The notes under the pieces: model-generated
Seen by the model: the letters and a program-made list of their open reading frames with translations, nothing else
Databases searched by the model: none
Told to the model about the DNA's origin: nothing
From: Glaciimonas sp.
GTDB taxonomy: Bacteria; Pseudomonadota; Gammaproteobacteria; Burkholderiales; Burkholderiaceae_D
Assembly: GCA_012927625.1 (NCBI GenBank)
Contig: JABBOV010000003.1
Location: forward strand, 496,001 to 560,000
Direction: 5' to 3'
Length of the DNA: 64,000 nt
Part shown: piece by piece, positions 1 through 7,892 of the stretch
Numbering within the stretch: the first letter of the stretch is position 1
How the letters are laid out: every line of letters begins with the position of its first letter
Program-made: the position numbers and the translations under genes

Positions 1-214
1 GCAGCATCTGGCGCAATGGCAACAGGATGGTCGCGATGTCGCTTTCGTCATTGGTGGCGCTGACGGCCTCGCTGCGCAGTTCAAGGCGAGCGCAGAAGCG
101 CGCATCCGCATCTCCAGCCTGACCCTGCCGCACGGCATGGTGCGCGTGATGCTGGCCGAGCAACTGTACCGAGCCTGGTCGATCACACAAAACCATCCCT
201 ACCATCGGGCCTGA
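1..214 (+). CDS. rlmH: RlmH, 23S rRNA pseudouridine-1915 N3-methyltransferase (3' end only)
   Basis: C-terminal 70 residues of RlmH, cut by the window edge; the frame begins at base 2 and stops with TGA at 212-214. RlmH is a SPOUT methyltransferase that methylates pseudouridine 1915 in helix 69 of 23S rRNA on assembled 70S ribosomes. Visible are the SAM-binding knot segment with FVIGGADG near the start of the fragment, the following [20 protein letters not shown] segment, and the family-typical ending with HPYHR. The maf gene starts 7 bases after the stop, so the two are probably co-transcribed. Recognition is from the conserved tail alone, but this tail is very characteristic. Confidence 0.93.
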   Translation, partial: QHLAQWQQDGRDVAFVIGGADGLAAQFKASAEARIRISSLTLPHGMVRVMLAEQLYRAWSITQNHPYHRA

Positions 215-221
215 GCGCGGC

Positions 222-842
222 ATGAAACACTTTGAGCGGAAAATTTACCTGGCATCGAAAAGCCCACGCAGGCGCGAACTGCTACGCCAAATCGGCATCG
301 AATTTGAAATATTGCAGTTGCGCGACCATACCCAGCGCGGCCCGGACGTAGGAGAAGCGGTACTTCTTGATGAATCTCCTGAAGATTACGTAACTAGAAT
401 ATGCGATGCAAAGGCATCGTTCGCCTGGCAAATGATGCGAAATCGAAGGCTTCCCTTGCGTCCGGTGCTGGCGGCCGACACCACGGTCGTGATTGATGGA
501 AAAATTCTGGGCAAACCTGCCGGCACTACCGAAGCAGTAGAAATGTTACGGCAACTATCTGGACGCACGCATCAAGTCATGACCAGCATTGCGCTGTACC
601 ATCAAGAGCAATCATGGCAGCTGACCCAGATATCCGAAGTGACGTTCGACGACTTGTCCGAGCAAACGATTGCCCGTTACTGCGCCACCAATGAGCCGTA
701 TGACAAGGCAGGAGGATATGGAATCCAGGGTGCGGCCGCCGTTTTCATTCGCCATATTACTGGCAGTTATTCCGGCATCATGGGGCTGCCGCTGTTCGAA
801 ACCACACAACTATTACAAGAAGCCGGCATTCGGCCAATATGA
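222..842 (+). CDS. maf: Maf-family nucleoside triphosphate pyrophosphatase
   Basis: 206 residues, full family length. Maf proteins hydrolyse non-canonical or surplus nucleoside triphosphates (dTTP/UTP type, or m7GTP type) to monophosphate and PPi in the cytoplasm, a house-cleaning role. The diagnostic N-terminal SKSPRRREL motif (residues 12-20) binds the phosphates, and AADTTVVIDGKILGKP (84-99) carries the catalytic Asp86. The ATG at 222 follows the rlmH stop by 7 bases, and rng starts 6 bases after the maf stop, so rlmH-maf-rng reads as one operon, as in other Burkholderiales. Subfamily (YhdE versus YceF type) is not settled from motifs alone. Confidence 0.93.
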   Translation: MKHFERKIYLASKSPRRRELLRQIGIEFEILQLRDHTQRGPDVGEAVLLDESPEDYVTRICDAKASFAWQMMRNRRLPLRPVLAADTTVVIDGKILGKPAGTTEAVEMLRQLSGRTHQVMTSIALYHQEQSWQLTQISEVTFDDLSEQTIARYCATNEPYDKAGGYGIQGAAAVFIRHITGSYSGIMGLPLFETTQLLQEAGIRPI

Positions 843-848
843 GCATAC

Positions 849-2312
849 ATGAGCGAAAACATTCTCATCAACATCACGCCGCAAGAAACACGGGTAGCCC
901 TGATTCTGCAGGGTGCCGTTCAGGAACTGCACATCGAACGCACGCTGTCGCGCGGTCGGGTCGGTAATGTCTATTCGGGAAAAGTAGTGCGCGTATTGCC
1001 GGGCATGCAGTCGGCTTTTATCGATATCGGCCTGGAGCGCGCAGCTTTCCTGCACGTTGCCGATATCTGGGAAGCGCGTCTGCACGACGGCACTAACGCC
1101 GCGCCGACTGCAATCGAGAAGATTTTGCATGACGGCCAAGCCTTAATGGTACAAGTCATCAAAGATCCAATCGGCACTAAAGGCGCCCGACTGTCGACCC
1201 AGATTTCGATTGCCGGCCGCATGCTGGTATATCTGCCGCAAGACCCGCATATCGGCATTTCGCAGCGGATTGAAAACGAGGTGGAACGCGAGTTGTTGCG
1301 CAGCCGAGTTCAAGGCCTGCTGCCGCCGGAAGAAAAAGGCGGCTGCATCGTGCGCACTATGGCCGAAGATGCGTCCGATGAGGATTTGCAGGCAGACATC
1401 GAATATCTGCGCAAAACGTGGAACGCGATCACCTCCGTGTCGCGCACCAGGCCAGCCCCGCAATTGTTATATCAGGACCTGAGTCTGGCACAACGCGTAC
1501 TGCGCGACTTTGTGCATGACGACACCGCCAACATCCAGATCGACTCACGCGAAAATTTCACCCGACTACACGAGTTCGCCACTACTTACACGCCCAGCGT
1601 ACTGGGTCGCATACAGCACTACACCGGAGAGCGCCCGCTGTTCGACCTGTATGGCGTCGAAGAGGAAATCGAGCGGGCGCTGGGACGCCGTGTCAATCTA
1701 AAATCCGGCGGCTACCTGATCGTCGACCAGACCGAAGCGATGACAACGATAGACGTCAATACCGGCGGCTATGTCGGTGGACGCAATTTTGACGACACTA
1801 TCTTCAAGACCAACCTGGAAGCCGCGCACGCGATTGCGCGCCAATTGCGCTTGCGTAACCTGGGCGGCATCATCGTCCTTGACTTCATCGACATGGAAAA
1901 CCTTGAGCATCGCAATTCCGTGATGACAGAACTCAAAAAAACCCTGTCGCGCGACCGCACCAAAGTGTCGGTCAGCACTTTTTCCGCTCTGGGCCTGGTG
2001 GAAATGACGCGAAAACGCACCCGCGAATCGCTAGCGCATATTCTGTGCGAATCCTGTCCAGCCTGCGGCGGCAAAGGCGAAGTCAAGACCGCACGCACCA
2101 TTTGCTACGAGATTCTGCGTGAATTATTGCGCGAAGCGAAACAATTCAACCCACGCGAATTCCGCGTTCTGGCATCCCAAATCGTAATCGACATGTTCCT
2201 GGAAGAAGAATCCCAGCACTTGGCGATGCTGGGCGATTTCATCCGAAAGCCGATCTCACTGCAGGTCGAAACCATCTATCAACAAGAACAATACGACATC
2301 ATCCTGATGTAA
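849..2312 (+). CDS. rng: Ribonuclease G
   Basis: 487 residues, the usual length of RNase G and much shorter than RNase E. It is a cytoplasmic 5'-end-sensing endoribonuclease that matures the 5' end of 16S rRNA and starts decay of some mRNAs. An S1-type RNA-binding domain lies at about residues 36-125 (GNVYSGKVVRVLPGMQSAFI). The DNase-I-like catalytic part holds the metal-binding aspartates Asp302 (in TTIDVNTGG) and Asp345/Asp348 (VLDFIDME). The zinc-link cysteines are at about 403 and 406 (ESCPACGGKG), which in the family bridge subunits. No C-terminal RNase E scaffold is present. Last gene of the rlmH-maf-rng run. Confidence 0.95.
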   Translation: MSENILINITPQETRVALILQGAVQELHIERTLSRGRVGNVYSGKVVRVLPGMQSAFIDIGLERAAFLHVADIWEARLHDGTNAAPTAIEKILHDGQALMVQVIKDPIGTKGARLSTQISIAGRMLVYLPQDPHIGISQRIENEVERELLRSRVQGLLPPEEKGGCIVRTMAEDASDEDLQADIEYLRKTWNAITSVSRTRPAPQLLYQDLSLAQRVLRDFVHDDTANIQIDSRENFTRLHEFATTYTPSVLGRIQHYTGERPLFDLYGVEEEIERALGRRVNLKSGGYLIVDQTEAMTTIDVNTGGYVGGRNFDDTIFKTNLEAAHAIARQLRLRNLGGIIVLDFIDMENLEHRNSVMTELKKTLSRDRTKVSVSTFSALGLVEMTRKRTRESLAHILCESCPACGGKGEVKTARTICYEILRELLREAKQFNPREFRVLASQIVIDMFLEEESQHLAMLGDFIRKPISLQVETIYQQEQYDIILM

Positions 2313-2520
2313 CGGTCGCCGCACCGTGACAGCAATCGGCGACAGTTATAAAGGAATCATTTGCTACTGACGCCCGCAATCTGGTCTACCCGACATTGCG
2401 CAGATGCAAGCCCTTTGGGAAAGCGCCCGGGAATCCTTCCGTCCGAGTCCGCAGGCTTGTTTTGACTGGACCATCCGACAACTTCTGGCTGTGCAGTTAC
2501 AACGCATTACAAATACCGAA

Positions 2521-2548
2521 TTGACGCCACATCCTTGTCCAAGATACT
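2521..2548 (+). promoter_or_regulatory. Candidate sigma-70 promoter for the Spy-like gene
   Basis: TTGACG (2521-2526), a 16-base spacer, then GATACT (2543-2548), 35 bases ahead of the ATG at 2584. It fits a vegetative promoter reasonably. The 270 bases after rng otherwise show only a weak open frame that would extend the Spy-like gene upstream; this promoter and the signal peptide argue against that extension. Confidence 0.45.
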
Positions 2549-2583
2549 GTGACGGATTGCGACATATCGGGGAGAAATATGCG

Positions 2584-3051
2584 ATGAAAACGTCGGCCAG
2601 GAGAGCAAGTTTGTTCGCAGGGTTTTACCTAGCAACAGCCGGGATTTATAGCCATGCGCAAGGAACGCAGACGGAAGCAACAGCGAGTAATAAACAATCG
2701 CACTATCAATGGAACGATCCGGTGTCGTCAACCCGTCGGTACGTTGCTGAACTTAATAAAAAGCTTGGTCTGAAACCGGCGCAGCAAGGCGCATGGGAAA
2801 CGTTTTCCGCTGCATTGATGACGCTAAAAAAAGAGGAAGCCCAGCTTGGAGAAAAAGCCCGGGCAGCAACACCAGCGGATTTTGAGAACGTTACAACGCC
2901 AGAAAAAATAGCAAAAATGTCGGCCGTCATGCGCCTGAGTGCGGAGAGCCTGCGCAGGACGTCTCACATCGTCAAAGATTTTTATAATGTGCTCAGCGTA
3001 GAACAAAAGTCGATCTTTGACCTGTCTTCGATTAAGGCCTGGAACATCTGA
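2584..3051 (+). CDS. Spy/CpxP-like periplasmic protein with LTxxQ-type motifs
   Basis: 155 residues from the ATG at 2584, chosen because GGAGAAAT lies just upstream and the product then begins with a signal peptide (basic MKTSARR, hydrophobic core, cleavage near SHAQ at 23-26). The mature part is helical and charged, with two LTxxQ-like segments, LKPAQQGAWETF and LSVEQKSIFD, typical of Spy/CpxP relatives that act as periplasmic chaperones or envelope-stress modulators. An in-frame start at 2404 would add 60 residues ahead of the signal peptide and is unlikely. No two-component genes adjoin it, so the role is only inferred from family resemblance. Confidence 0.7.
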   Translation: MKTSARRASLFAGFYLATAGIYSHAQGTQTEATASNKQSHYQWNDPVSSTRRYVAELNKKLGLKPAQQGAWETFSAALMTLKKEEAQLGEKARAATPADFENVTTPEKIAKMSAVMRLSAESLRRTSHIVKDFYNVLSVEQKSIFDLSSIKAWNI

Positions 3052-3209
3052 TTGCAGTATTACTAGTATTACGTATTGCAGGCAGAGGATTTTTCCTGGG
3101 TACTTTTCCAACTAAAAGCGCCGTCCTGTGGAGTTTGCGGGCAAATCTCTGGCGCTGGAAGATTGCTGTATTGATTTAATAAATTGTTTAGAACAAGAGT
3201 AGAGACAGA

Positions 3210-3917
3210 ATGTGGAATAATTCTTTGAATCTCGCGGTGATCAATTGGCTGGCCCAGTACACATCAGTCTCAGCACATTTCAACCAAGTGATTCAGTATA
3301 TTGAAGCAGCACATTTACTTAAAGGGCTGCCGATCATGGGGTTGCTCTGGTACTTTTGGTTCAGGGATCCGGATGCAAAATTAAACACCCGGCAACTTAT
3401 TATTGCAACTATCGTCGGCTGCGTTATCGCCGTATTCATCGCGAGACTAGTGAACAATATCGCGCCCTTTCAGCCACGCCCCTTTGCAAACCCAGCATTG
3501 CCCTACCATGCGTACATTGGATTGCCTCCGCCAGAAAGCCAATCCTTATTCGATTGGAACTCTTTCCCAAGCGATCATGCCACTTTATTTTTCAGCCTCG
3601 CCTTGGGCATTTTTATGATTTCAAGAGCGGTTGGTTTCTTTGTTTTTCTCTACGTCACGATCTTTATTGCCCTGCCAAGGGTTTATCTTGGCTTGCATTA
3701 CCCTACGGATATATTCGCTGGCGCTTTTCTGGGAATGGGATGCGTATTAATCTGCACTCGAAAAAGCATAATGAACCTATATAACCAGCAGTGCATGCAG
3801 TTATTGAATAGGTATCCCGCGGCTTTTCAAACAGCCTTATTCATAATTAGCGCTGAAATAAGTATGATGTTTAATGATGTCCGACGGTTTCTCACATTAA
3901 TAAAAACTTTCTTGTAA
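3210..3917 (+). CDS. PAP2-family membrane phosphatase
   Basis: 235 residues with about five or six hydrophobic helices. The type-2 phosphatidic acid phosphatase signature is present in three parts: PFQPRPF (C1), FPSDHATLFF (C2, catalytic His) and RVYLGLHYPTDIFAG (C3, second His and Asp). In C1 the usual leading Lys is replaced by Asn (NIAPFQPRP), as happens in some undecaprenyl-pyrophosphatase-like members. It probably dephosphorylates a lipid phosphate such as undecaprenyl pyrophosphate or a phospholipid precursor at the outer face of the inner membrane. The gene stands alone, is AT-richer than the flanking genes, and is followed by an acyltransferase in the same direction. Confidence 0.85.
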   Translation: MWNNSLNLAVINWLAQYTSVSAHFNQVIQYIEAAHLLKGLPIMGLLWYFWFRDPDAKLNTRQLIIATIVGCVIAVFIARLVNNIAPFQPRPFANPALPYHAYIGLPPPESQSLFDWNSFPSDHATLFFSLALGIFMISRAVGFFVFLYVTIFIALPRVYLGLHYPTDIFAGAFLGMGCVLICTRKSIMNLYNQQCMQLLNRYPAAFQTALFIISAEISMMFNDVRRFLTLIKTFL

Positions 3918-4186
3918 CTAAGGAGAACATGCTCTGGCTCGTCAGCAAATATCTGACAAAAAACGCAGTGCTGAGCATGATCTCGTTAAGGTGCAGTGGC
4001 GTCGGACCGCAGCATCTTTGTCAGTCACATCGCCGACAGATCAATCGGTCGCCGCCTTAACCGTCATATTCTGATAATCCAGCGATCCGTACTGCCGGTG
4101 CTATAGTCCACAGTCCACAACTAGTTAGTCAACATATCCTGTAGGTATATGTCCTACACGATAATCGCGTGCCTGCTTCCCAGACA

Positions 4187-5353
4187 ATGAAGAAACAATA
4201 CTTTGAGCAGCTGACCTGGCTGCGTGGAATCGCTGCCTTTTTTGTGATCGTTTCACACACAATGCGCAGCGCGGAAGTTGTCTATGGCCCAGGAGATGTG
4301 GGCGGCAGATTCCTTCCCATGAACCTTTTGGATCTGGGTACCTTTGGCGTGTGTCTTTTCTTCGTATTGAGTGGCTGCACTCTTTATCTTAGCAATGCTT
4401 CCCGCGTGAACAACCTGGGCGACGTAGGACGTTTTTATGTGAAGCGATTCCTGCGCATTTGGCCTGCTTTCGCCGTGTCGCTGTTTTTGTATATCGTTTT
4501 TATCGAAGTATTTGCCGCTTTTTATACGGGAAATAAAGAGTACTGGATTGCGCATTTTCTAACGCCATACACAACCGGTGACGTCCTTCGATACCTGCTG
4601 CTGGTGTCTGACTATACGGGGCCAAAAAACATTTTCAATGCAGCCTATTGGTCGCTGCCGATAGAGTTCAGATACTACCTGTTGTTGCCCATTGTATTGA
4701 TGCTGATGCGGCGCAAGGTGGTTGGCATTGGCGCATCTTTATTCATCATCGGGCTGCTGTATTTCGTGCTGCATCATCCGGGGTTGATCGCGATGGATCG
4801 CTACGAATTTTTTCAACTCGGATTTACGTTTTTTGGTGGTGTCATCATTGCCGCGCTATTTGACGAGGTGCGCTGGAGAATGCGATTCTCCCTGGGTTTT
4901 GTTTTATTTCTAGTGTGTGTTGCGCTGGTTGCTGCTATCCGCCTTGACTATATTGCTTTGCCTCAAGAAATGTTCTTTTTTAGCGACAAGACAAACTGCT
5001 ATGGTCTTATCGCTATAGTGGCTACGGCACTGGCGCTGTACGTTAAACCCATCGCAATCAAGTCGTGGATGACAGATTACCTTTATAAGTATGGCGTCAT
5101 TTCATACAGCATCTATCTGTTTCATTTGCTATTTGCCGGCATTGCTGTCCTGTTGGTCATGCGTTTCCATATTTATGGAAATTATCCCAAGCTAGTGTTT
5201 ATCTTTGCACTGATTTTTGTCGGAAGCTACTTCGCGGCGACTATTTCATATCGTTTTTTCGAGGCCCCATTCATCGCCTTGGGACGAAAATATGTCTATT
5301 CACGTCGAAAGGTACGTGCGCCCACCGAAATAAATGTGAAATCGACTTCTTAG
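4187..5353 (+). CDS. Acyltransferase 3 (OafA/YrhL-like) membrane protein
   Basis: 388 residues from the ATG at 4187; a GTG start at 4169 (six more residues) is equally possible, as neither has a clear ribosome binding site. The beginning LTWLRGIAAFFVIVSHTMRS carries the Arg and His typical of acyltransferase-3 enzymes, followed by about ten transmembrane helices and a late SISYSIYLFHLLF-like helix pair. Family members move acetyl or other acyl groups onto O-antigen, exopolysaccharide or peptidoglycan. No polysaccharide genes adjoin, so the acceptor is unknown. Base composition is AT-richer than the neighbours, which suggests acquisition. A 268-base gap precedes it, without a convincing gene. 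Confidence 0.85.
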   Translation: MKKQYFEQLTWLRGIAAFFVIVSHTMRSAEVVYGPGDVGGRFLPMNLLDLGTFGVCLFFVLSGCTLYLSNASRVNNLGDVGRFYVKRFLRIWPAFAVSLFLYIVFIEVFAAFYTGNKEYWIAHFLTPYTTGDVLRYLLLVSDYTGPKNIFNAAYWSLPIEFRYYLLLPIVLMLMRRKVVGIGASLFIIGLLYFVLHHPGLIAMDRYEFFQLGFTFFGGVIIAALFDEVRWRMRFSLGFVLFLVCVALVAAIRLDYIALPQEMFFFSDKTNCYGLIAIVATALALYVKPIAIKSWMTDYLYKYGVISYSIYLFHLLFAGIAVLLVMRFHIYGNYPKLVFIFALIFVGSYFAATISYRFFEAPFIALGRKYVYSRRKVRAPTEINVKSTS

Positions 5354-5381
5354 CATTGATCAACGCACACCACGTTTATTG

Positions 5382-5400
5382 ACCGCCTTCGGGCGGTTTC
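5382..5400 (+). terminator. Small UUCG-loop terminator after the acyltransferase gene
   Basis: ACCGCC, loop TTCG, GGCGGT, then TTTC. A short but stable tetraloop hairpin between the convergent acyltransferase and guanidinobutyrase genes, so it probably ends transcription of the plus-strand gene. Confidence 0.5.
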
Positions 5401-5455
5401 CGGCGCGACATCAGCGGCAGGTTGGGTGCAATTCATCGCATTAAGCGGTTGATAA

Positions 5456-6412
5456 TTAGCTGCGATATTGCACCTTCGGCAATACACACAACATCTCGAA
5501 CAGCAAATTGGCACCGACCAGCGCGGTATTGCCGGACAGATCATAGGGCGGCGAAATTTCCACCAGATCGCCGCCAACGATATTCAAACCACGACAACCG
5601 CGGATGATTTCCAGCGCCTGCCAGATCGTCAGGCCGCCGATCTCTGGCGTCCCGGTGCCGGGCGCAAACGATGGATCGAGACCGTCGATATCGATGCTCA
5701 AATAGACCGGACCTGCGCCCAGTTGCTCGCGAATTTCCACCATCAGCGGTGCTAGCGATTTATACCAGCACTCTTCCGCCTGCACCACTCGGAAACCCTG
5801 GCTGCGCGGCCAGTCGAAATCTTCCGCGGTATAGCCGGTGCCGCGCAGGCCGATCTGCGCCACCCGCTTGCCATCGAGCAAACCTTCTTCCACCGCACGC
5901 CGGAATGGCGTGCCGTGCGCGATTTTTTCACCAAACATATCGTCATTGATATCGGCATGCGCATCGATATGCACCATGCCGACCGGGCCGTATTTCTTGT
6001 GCATTGCGCGCAGGATCGGCAATGCAATGGTGTGATCGCCGCCCAACGTCAGCGGCGTGCAGTCATGCCGCAAGATTTCGTCATAGGCATCGGTAATGAT
6101 GTCGATGCTCTTTTGCGCATTGAAGGTATTGATCGCGACATCGCCGATATCGGCAATCTGCATCGAGTCAAACGGCGCGGCGCGGGTCGCCATGTTATAG
6201 GGGCGCAGCAAGCACGACTCGGCGCGAATCGCACGCGGGCCGAAACGCGCACCGGCCCGGTTCGAGGTGCCGATATCGAACGGCACGCCGACAAAACAGG
6301 CGTCCAGTCCCTGCGCGGAAGTGGCGCTGGGCAGACGCATCATGGTTGCGGGACCGGCAAAACGCGGCATTTGATTGCCACCGAGCGGCTGATTGAGAAT
6401 GCGTTCTGACAT
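5456..6412 (-). CDS. gbuA: Ureohydrolase, probable 4-guanidinobutyrase (agmatinase family)
   Basis: 318 residues. Binuclear manganese ureohydrolase motifs are all visible: TLGGDHTIALPI (His ligand), MVHIDAHADIND (Asp, His, Asp) and YLSIDIDGLDPSFAPGTGTPE (two Asp ligands). The length and the N-terminal PRFAGPATMMRLP segment agree with P. aeruginosa GbuA, which splits 4-guanidinobutyrate into GABA and urea. Agmatinase or guanidinopropionase cannot be excluded by motifs, but the preceding genes are a 2-ketoarginine decarboxylase and an aminoaldehyde dehydrogenase, which makes 4-guanidinobutyrate the natural substrate. It starts 28 bases after the aldehyde dehydrogenase gene with AGGAGAACAAC before the ATG, and is the last gene of the operon. 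Confidence 0.85.
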   Translation of the reverse strand: MSERILNQPLGGNQMPRFAGPATMMRLPSATSAQGLDACFVGVPFDIGTSNRAGARFGPRAIRAESCLLRPYNMATRAAPFDSMQIADIGDVAINTFNAQKSIDIITDAYDEILRHDCTPLTLGGDHTIALPILRAMHKKYGPVGMVHIDAHADINDDMFGEKIAHGTPFRRAVEEGLLDGKRVAQIGLRGTGYTAEDFDWPRSQGFRVVQAEECWYKSLAPLMVEIREQLGAGPVYLSIDIDGLDPSFAPGTGTPEIGGLTIWQALEIIRGCRGLNIVGGDLVEISPPYDLSGNTALVGANLLFEMLCVLPKVQYRS

Positions 6413-6440
6413 TGTTGTTCTCCTGATGATTTAACTATAT

Positions 6441-7892
6441 TCAGACAAGCGCGTTAACAACGTGCTTGATTTCCTGAAATGTGGCCATTCCCCACGGTCC
6501 CAGTTCGCGCCCGATGCTGCTTTTTTTCATGCCGCCCCAGGATGTTTGCGGGAAGATTACTTGCGGCGCATTGACCCACACCACGCCAGCCTCCAGCGCA
6601 GCCGAGACGCGGGCTGCGCGCTCGGCGTTGGCGGTAACGACGGTTGCCACCAGCCCAAACTCGCTGTCATTGGCTAGCGCGACGGCTTCCTGTTCACTGG
6701 CAAAACTGCGTACGCATAGCACCGGGCCGAAAATTTCTTCGCGCCAGATCGCACTGTCCAGCGGCACCTGATTGAAAATCGTCGGCGCTACGAAGAAGCC
6801 ACGCTGGCATCCTTCTGCACGGCCGCCGCCGGTGACCAATTGCGCGCCATCGGCGATCCCACGCTCGATGTAAGACAACACCCGTTCATATTGCGCCCGA
6901 TTGACCAGCGGCCCCATCTGGGTGCCGGCGGCGAACGGGTCACCCACCACCAGTTCCTCGCAGGCCTGTTTCAGGCGCGCCAGCAATGCGTTCGCCATCG
7001 ATTCCGCCACTAGCAGGCGCGATGTTGCCGAACACATCTGGCCGGCATTGAAGAAGATGCCGCCCATCACCAGCGACAGCGCCAACTCCACATCGGCATC
7101 GTCAAATACCAGGATCGCCGACTTGCCGCCGAGCTCCAGGCTGACGCCCTTGATATCTGCGGCCGCCATCTTCATCACCATGCTGCCGACCGCATTGCTG
7201 CCGGTAAACGATATCTTCGACAGCAACGGATGCGCCACCAGCGGCGCTCCCACCGCCTGGCCGGTGCCGGTCACCACATCCAGCACCCCGGCCGGCAGGC
7301 CGGTGGCGGCGATGATAGCGGCCAGCGCCAATTCCGGCAAAGGCGTGACTTCGGACGGTTTCAAGACCACCGTGCAGCCGGCTGCCAGCGCCGGCGCCAG
7401 CTTCCAGGCGGTGGTCACCATCGGAAAATTCCACGGCACGATCAAACCAACCACACCGCACGGTTCGCGCCGCAGGCTGGCGCTAAAATCGTCGCTGGGA
7501 ATTGCGACCGGCGCATTCTGCTGCGCATCCAGTTGCTCGGCCAATTGCGCGTAGTAGGCAAAGGTGGCGACCACATCGCCGACGTCGATGTGCGACTCGG
7601 TCAGCGGTTTGCCATTGTTCTGCGACTGCAGGCGCGCCAGAAAATCTTTTTGCTGTTCGACTCCGTGCGCAATCGCACGCAGGTAAACGGCACGTTGACT
7701 GCCGCTGGTATGCCGCCAGGTTTTGAAGGCGCGGGCCGCAGCGCATACCGCCAAATCGACATCGACTGCGCCGGCGGCCGTGACTTGCGCCAACTGTTCT
7801 TCGGTGCATGGATTGATCACCGGCAGCGTCTGACCCGAAGCCGCGTCCTGCCAGCTGCCATCGATATACAGCTGGCTGGGTACAGTTTTCAT
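6441..7892 (-). CDS. NAD-dependent aminoaldehyde dehydrogenase (probable 4-guanidinobutyraldehyde dehydrogenase)
   Basis: 483 residues of the ALDH superfamily, closest in style to betaine-aldehyde/aminoaldehyde dehydrogenases. Seen: PWNFPMVTTAWK with the catalytic Asn, SFTGSNAVGS for NAD, LELGGKSA with the general-base Glu, and FFNAGQMCSATSR with the nucleophilic Cys. Its ATG overlaps the stop of aruI (ATGA at 7889-7892) with GGAGGG inside the end of aruI, indicating translational coupling. In this operon it should oxidise 4-guanidinobutyraldehyde, the AruI product, to 4-guanidinobutyrate, the role played by KauB in Pseudomonas. Broad activity on other aminoaldehydes such as gamma-aminobutyraldehyde is likely for the family. 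Confidence 0.85.
   Translation of the reverse strand: MKTVPSQLYIDGSWQDAASGQTLPVINPCTEEQLAQVTAAGAVDVDLAVCAAARAFKTWRHTSGSQRAVYLRAIAHGVEQQKDFLARLQSQNNGKPLTESHIDVGDVVATFAYYAQLAEQLDAQQNAPVAIPSDDFSASLRREPCGVVGLIVPWNFPMVTTAWKLAPALAAGCTVVLKPSEVTPLPELALAAIIAATGLPAGVLDVVTGTGQAVGAPLVAHPLLSKISFTGSNAVGSMVMKMAAADIKGVSLELGGKSAILVFDDADVELALSLVMGGIFFNAGQMCSATSRLLVAESMANALLARLKQACEELVVGDPFAAGTQMGPLVNRAQYERVLSYIERGIADGAQLVTGGGRAEGCQRGFFVAPTIFNQVPLDSAIWREEIFGPVLCVRSFASEQEAVALANDSEFGLVATVVTANAERAARVSAALEAGVVWVNAPQVIFPQTSWGGMKKSSIGRELGPWGMATFQEIKHVVNALV

Noticed and set aside
3929-4060. 43-codon open frame with AAGGAG just ahead of its ATG
   Set aside because: The spacing between AAGGAG and the ATG is only three bases, and the predicted peptide has no recognisable features or partner gene.
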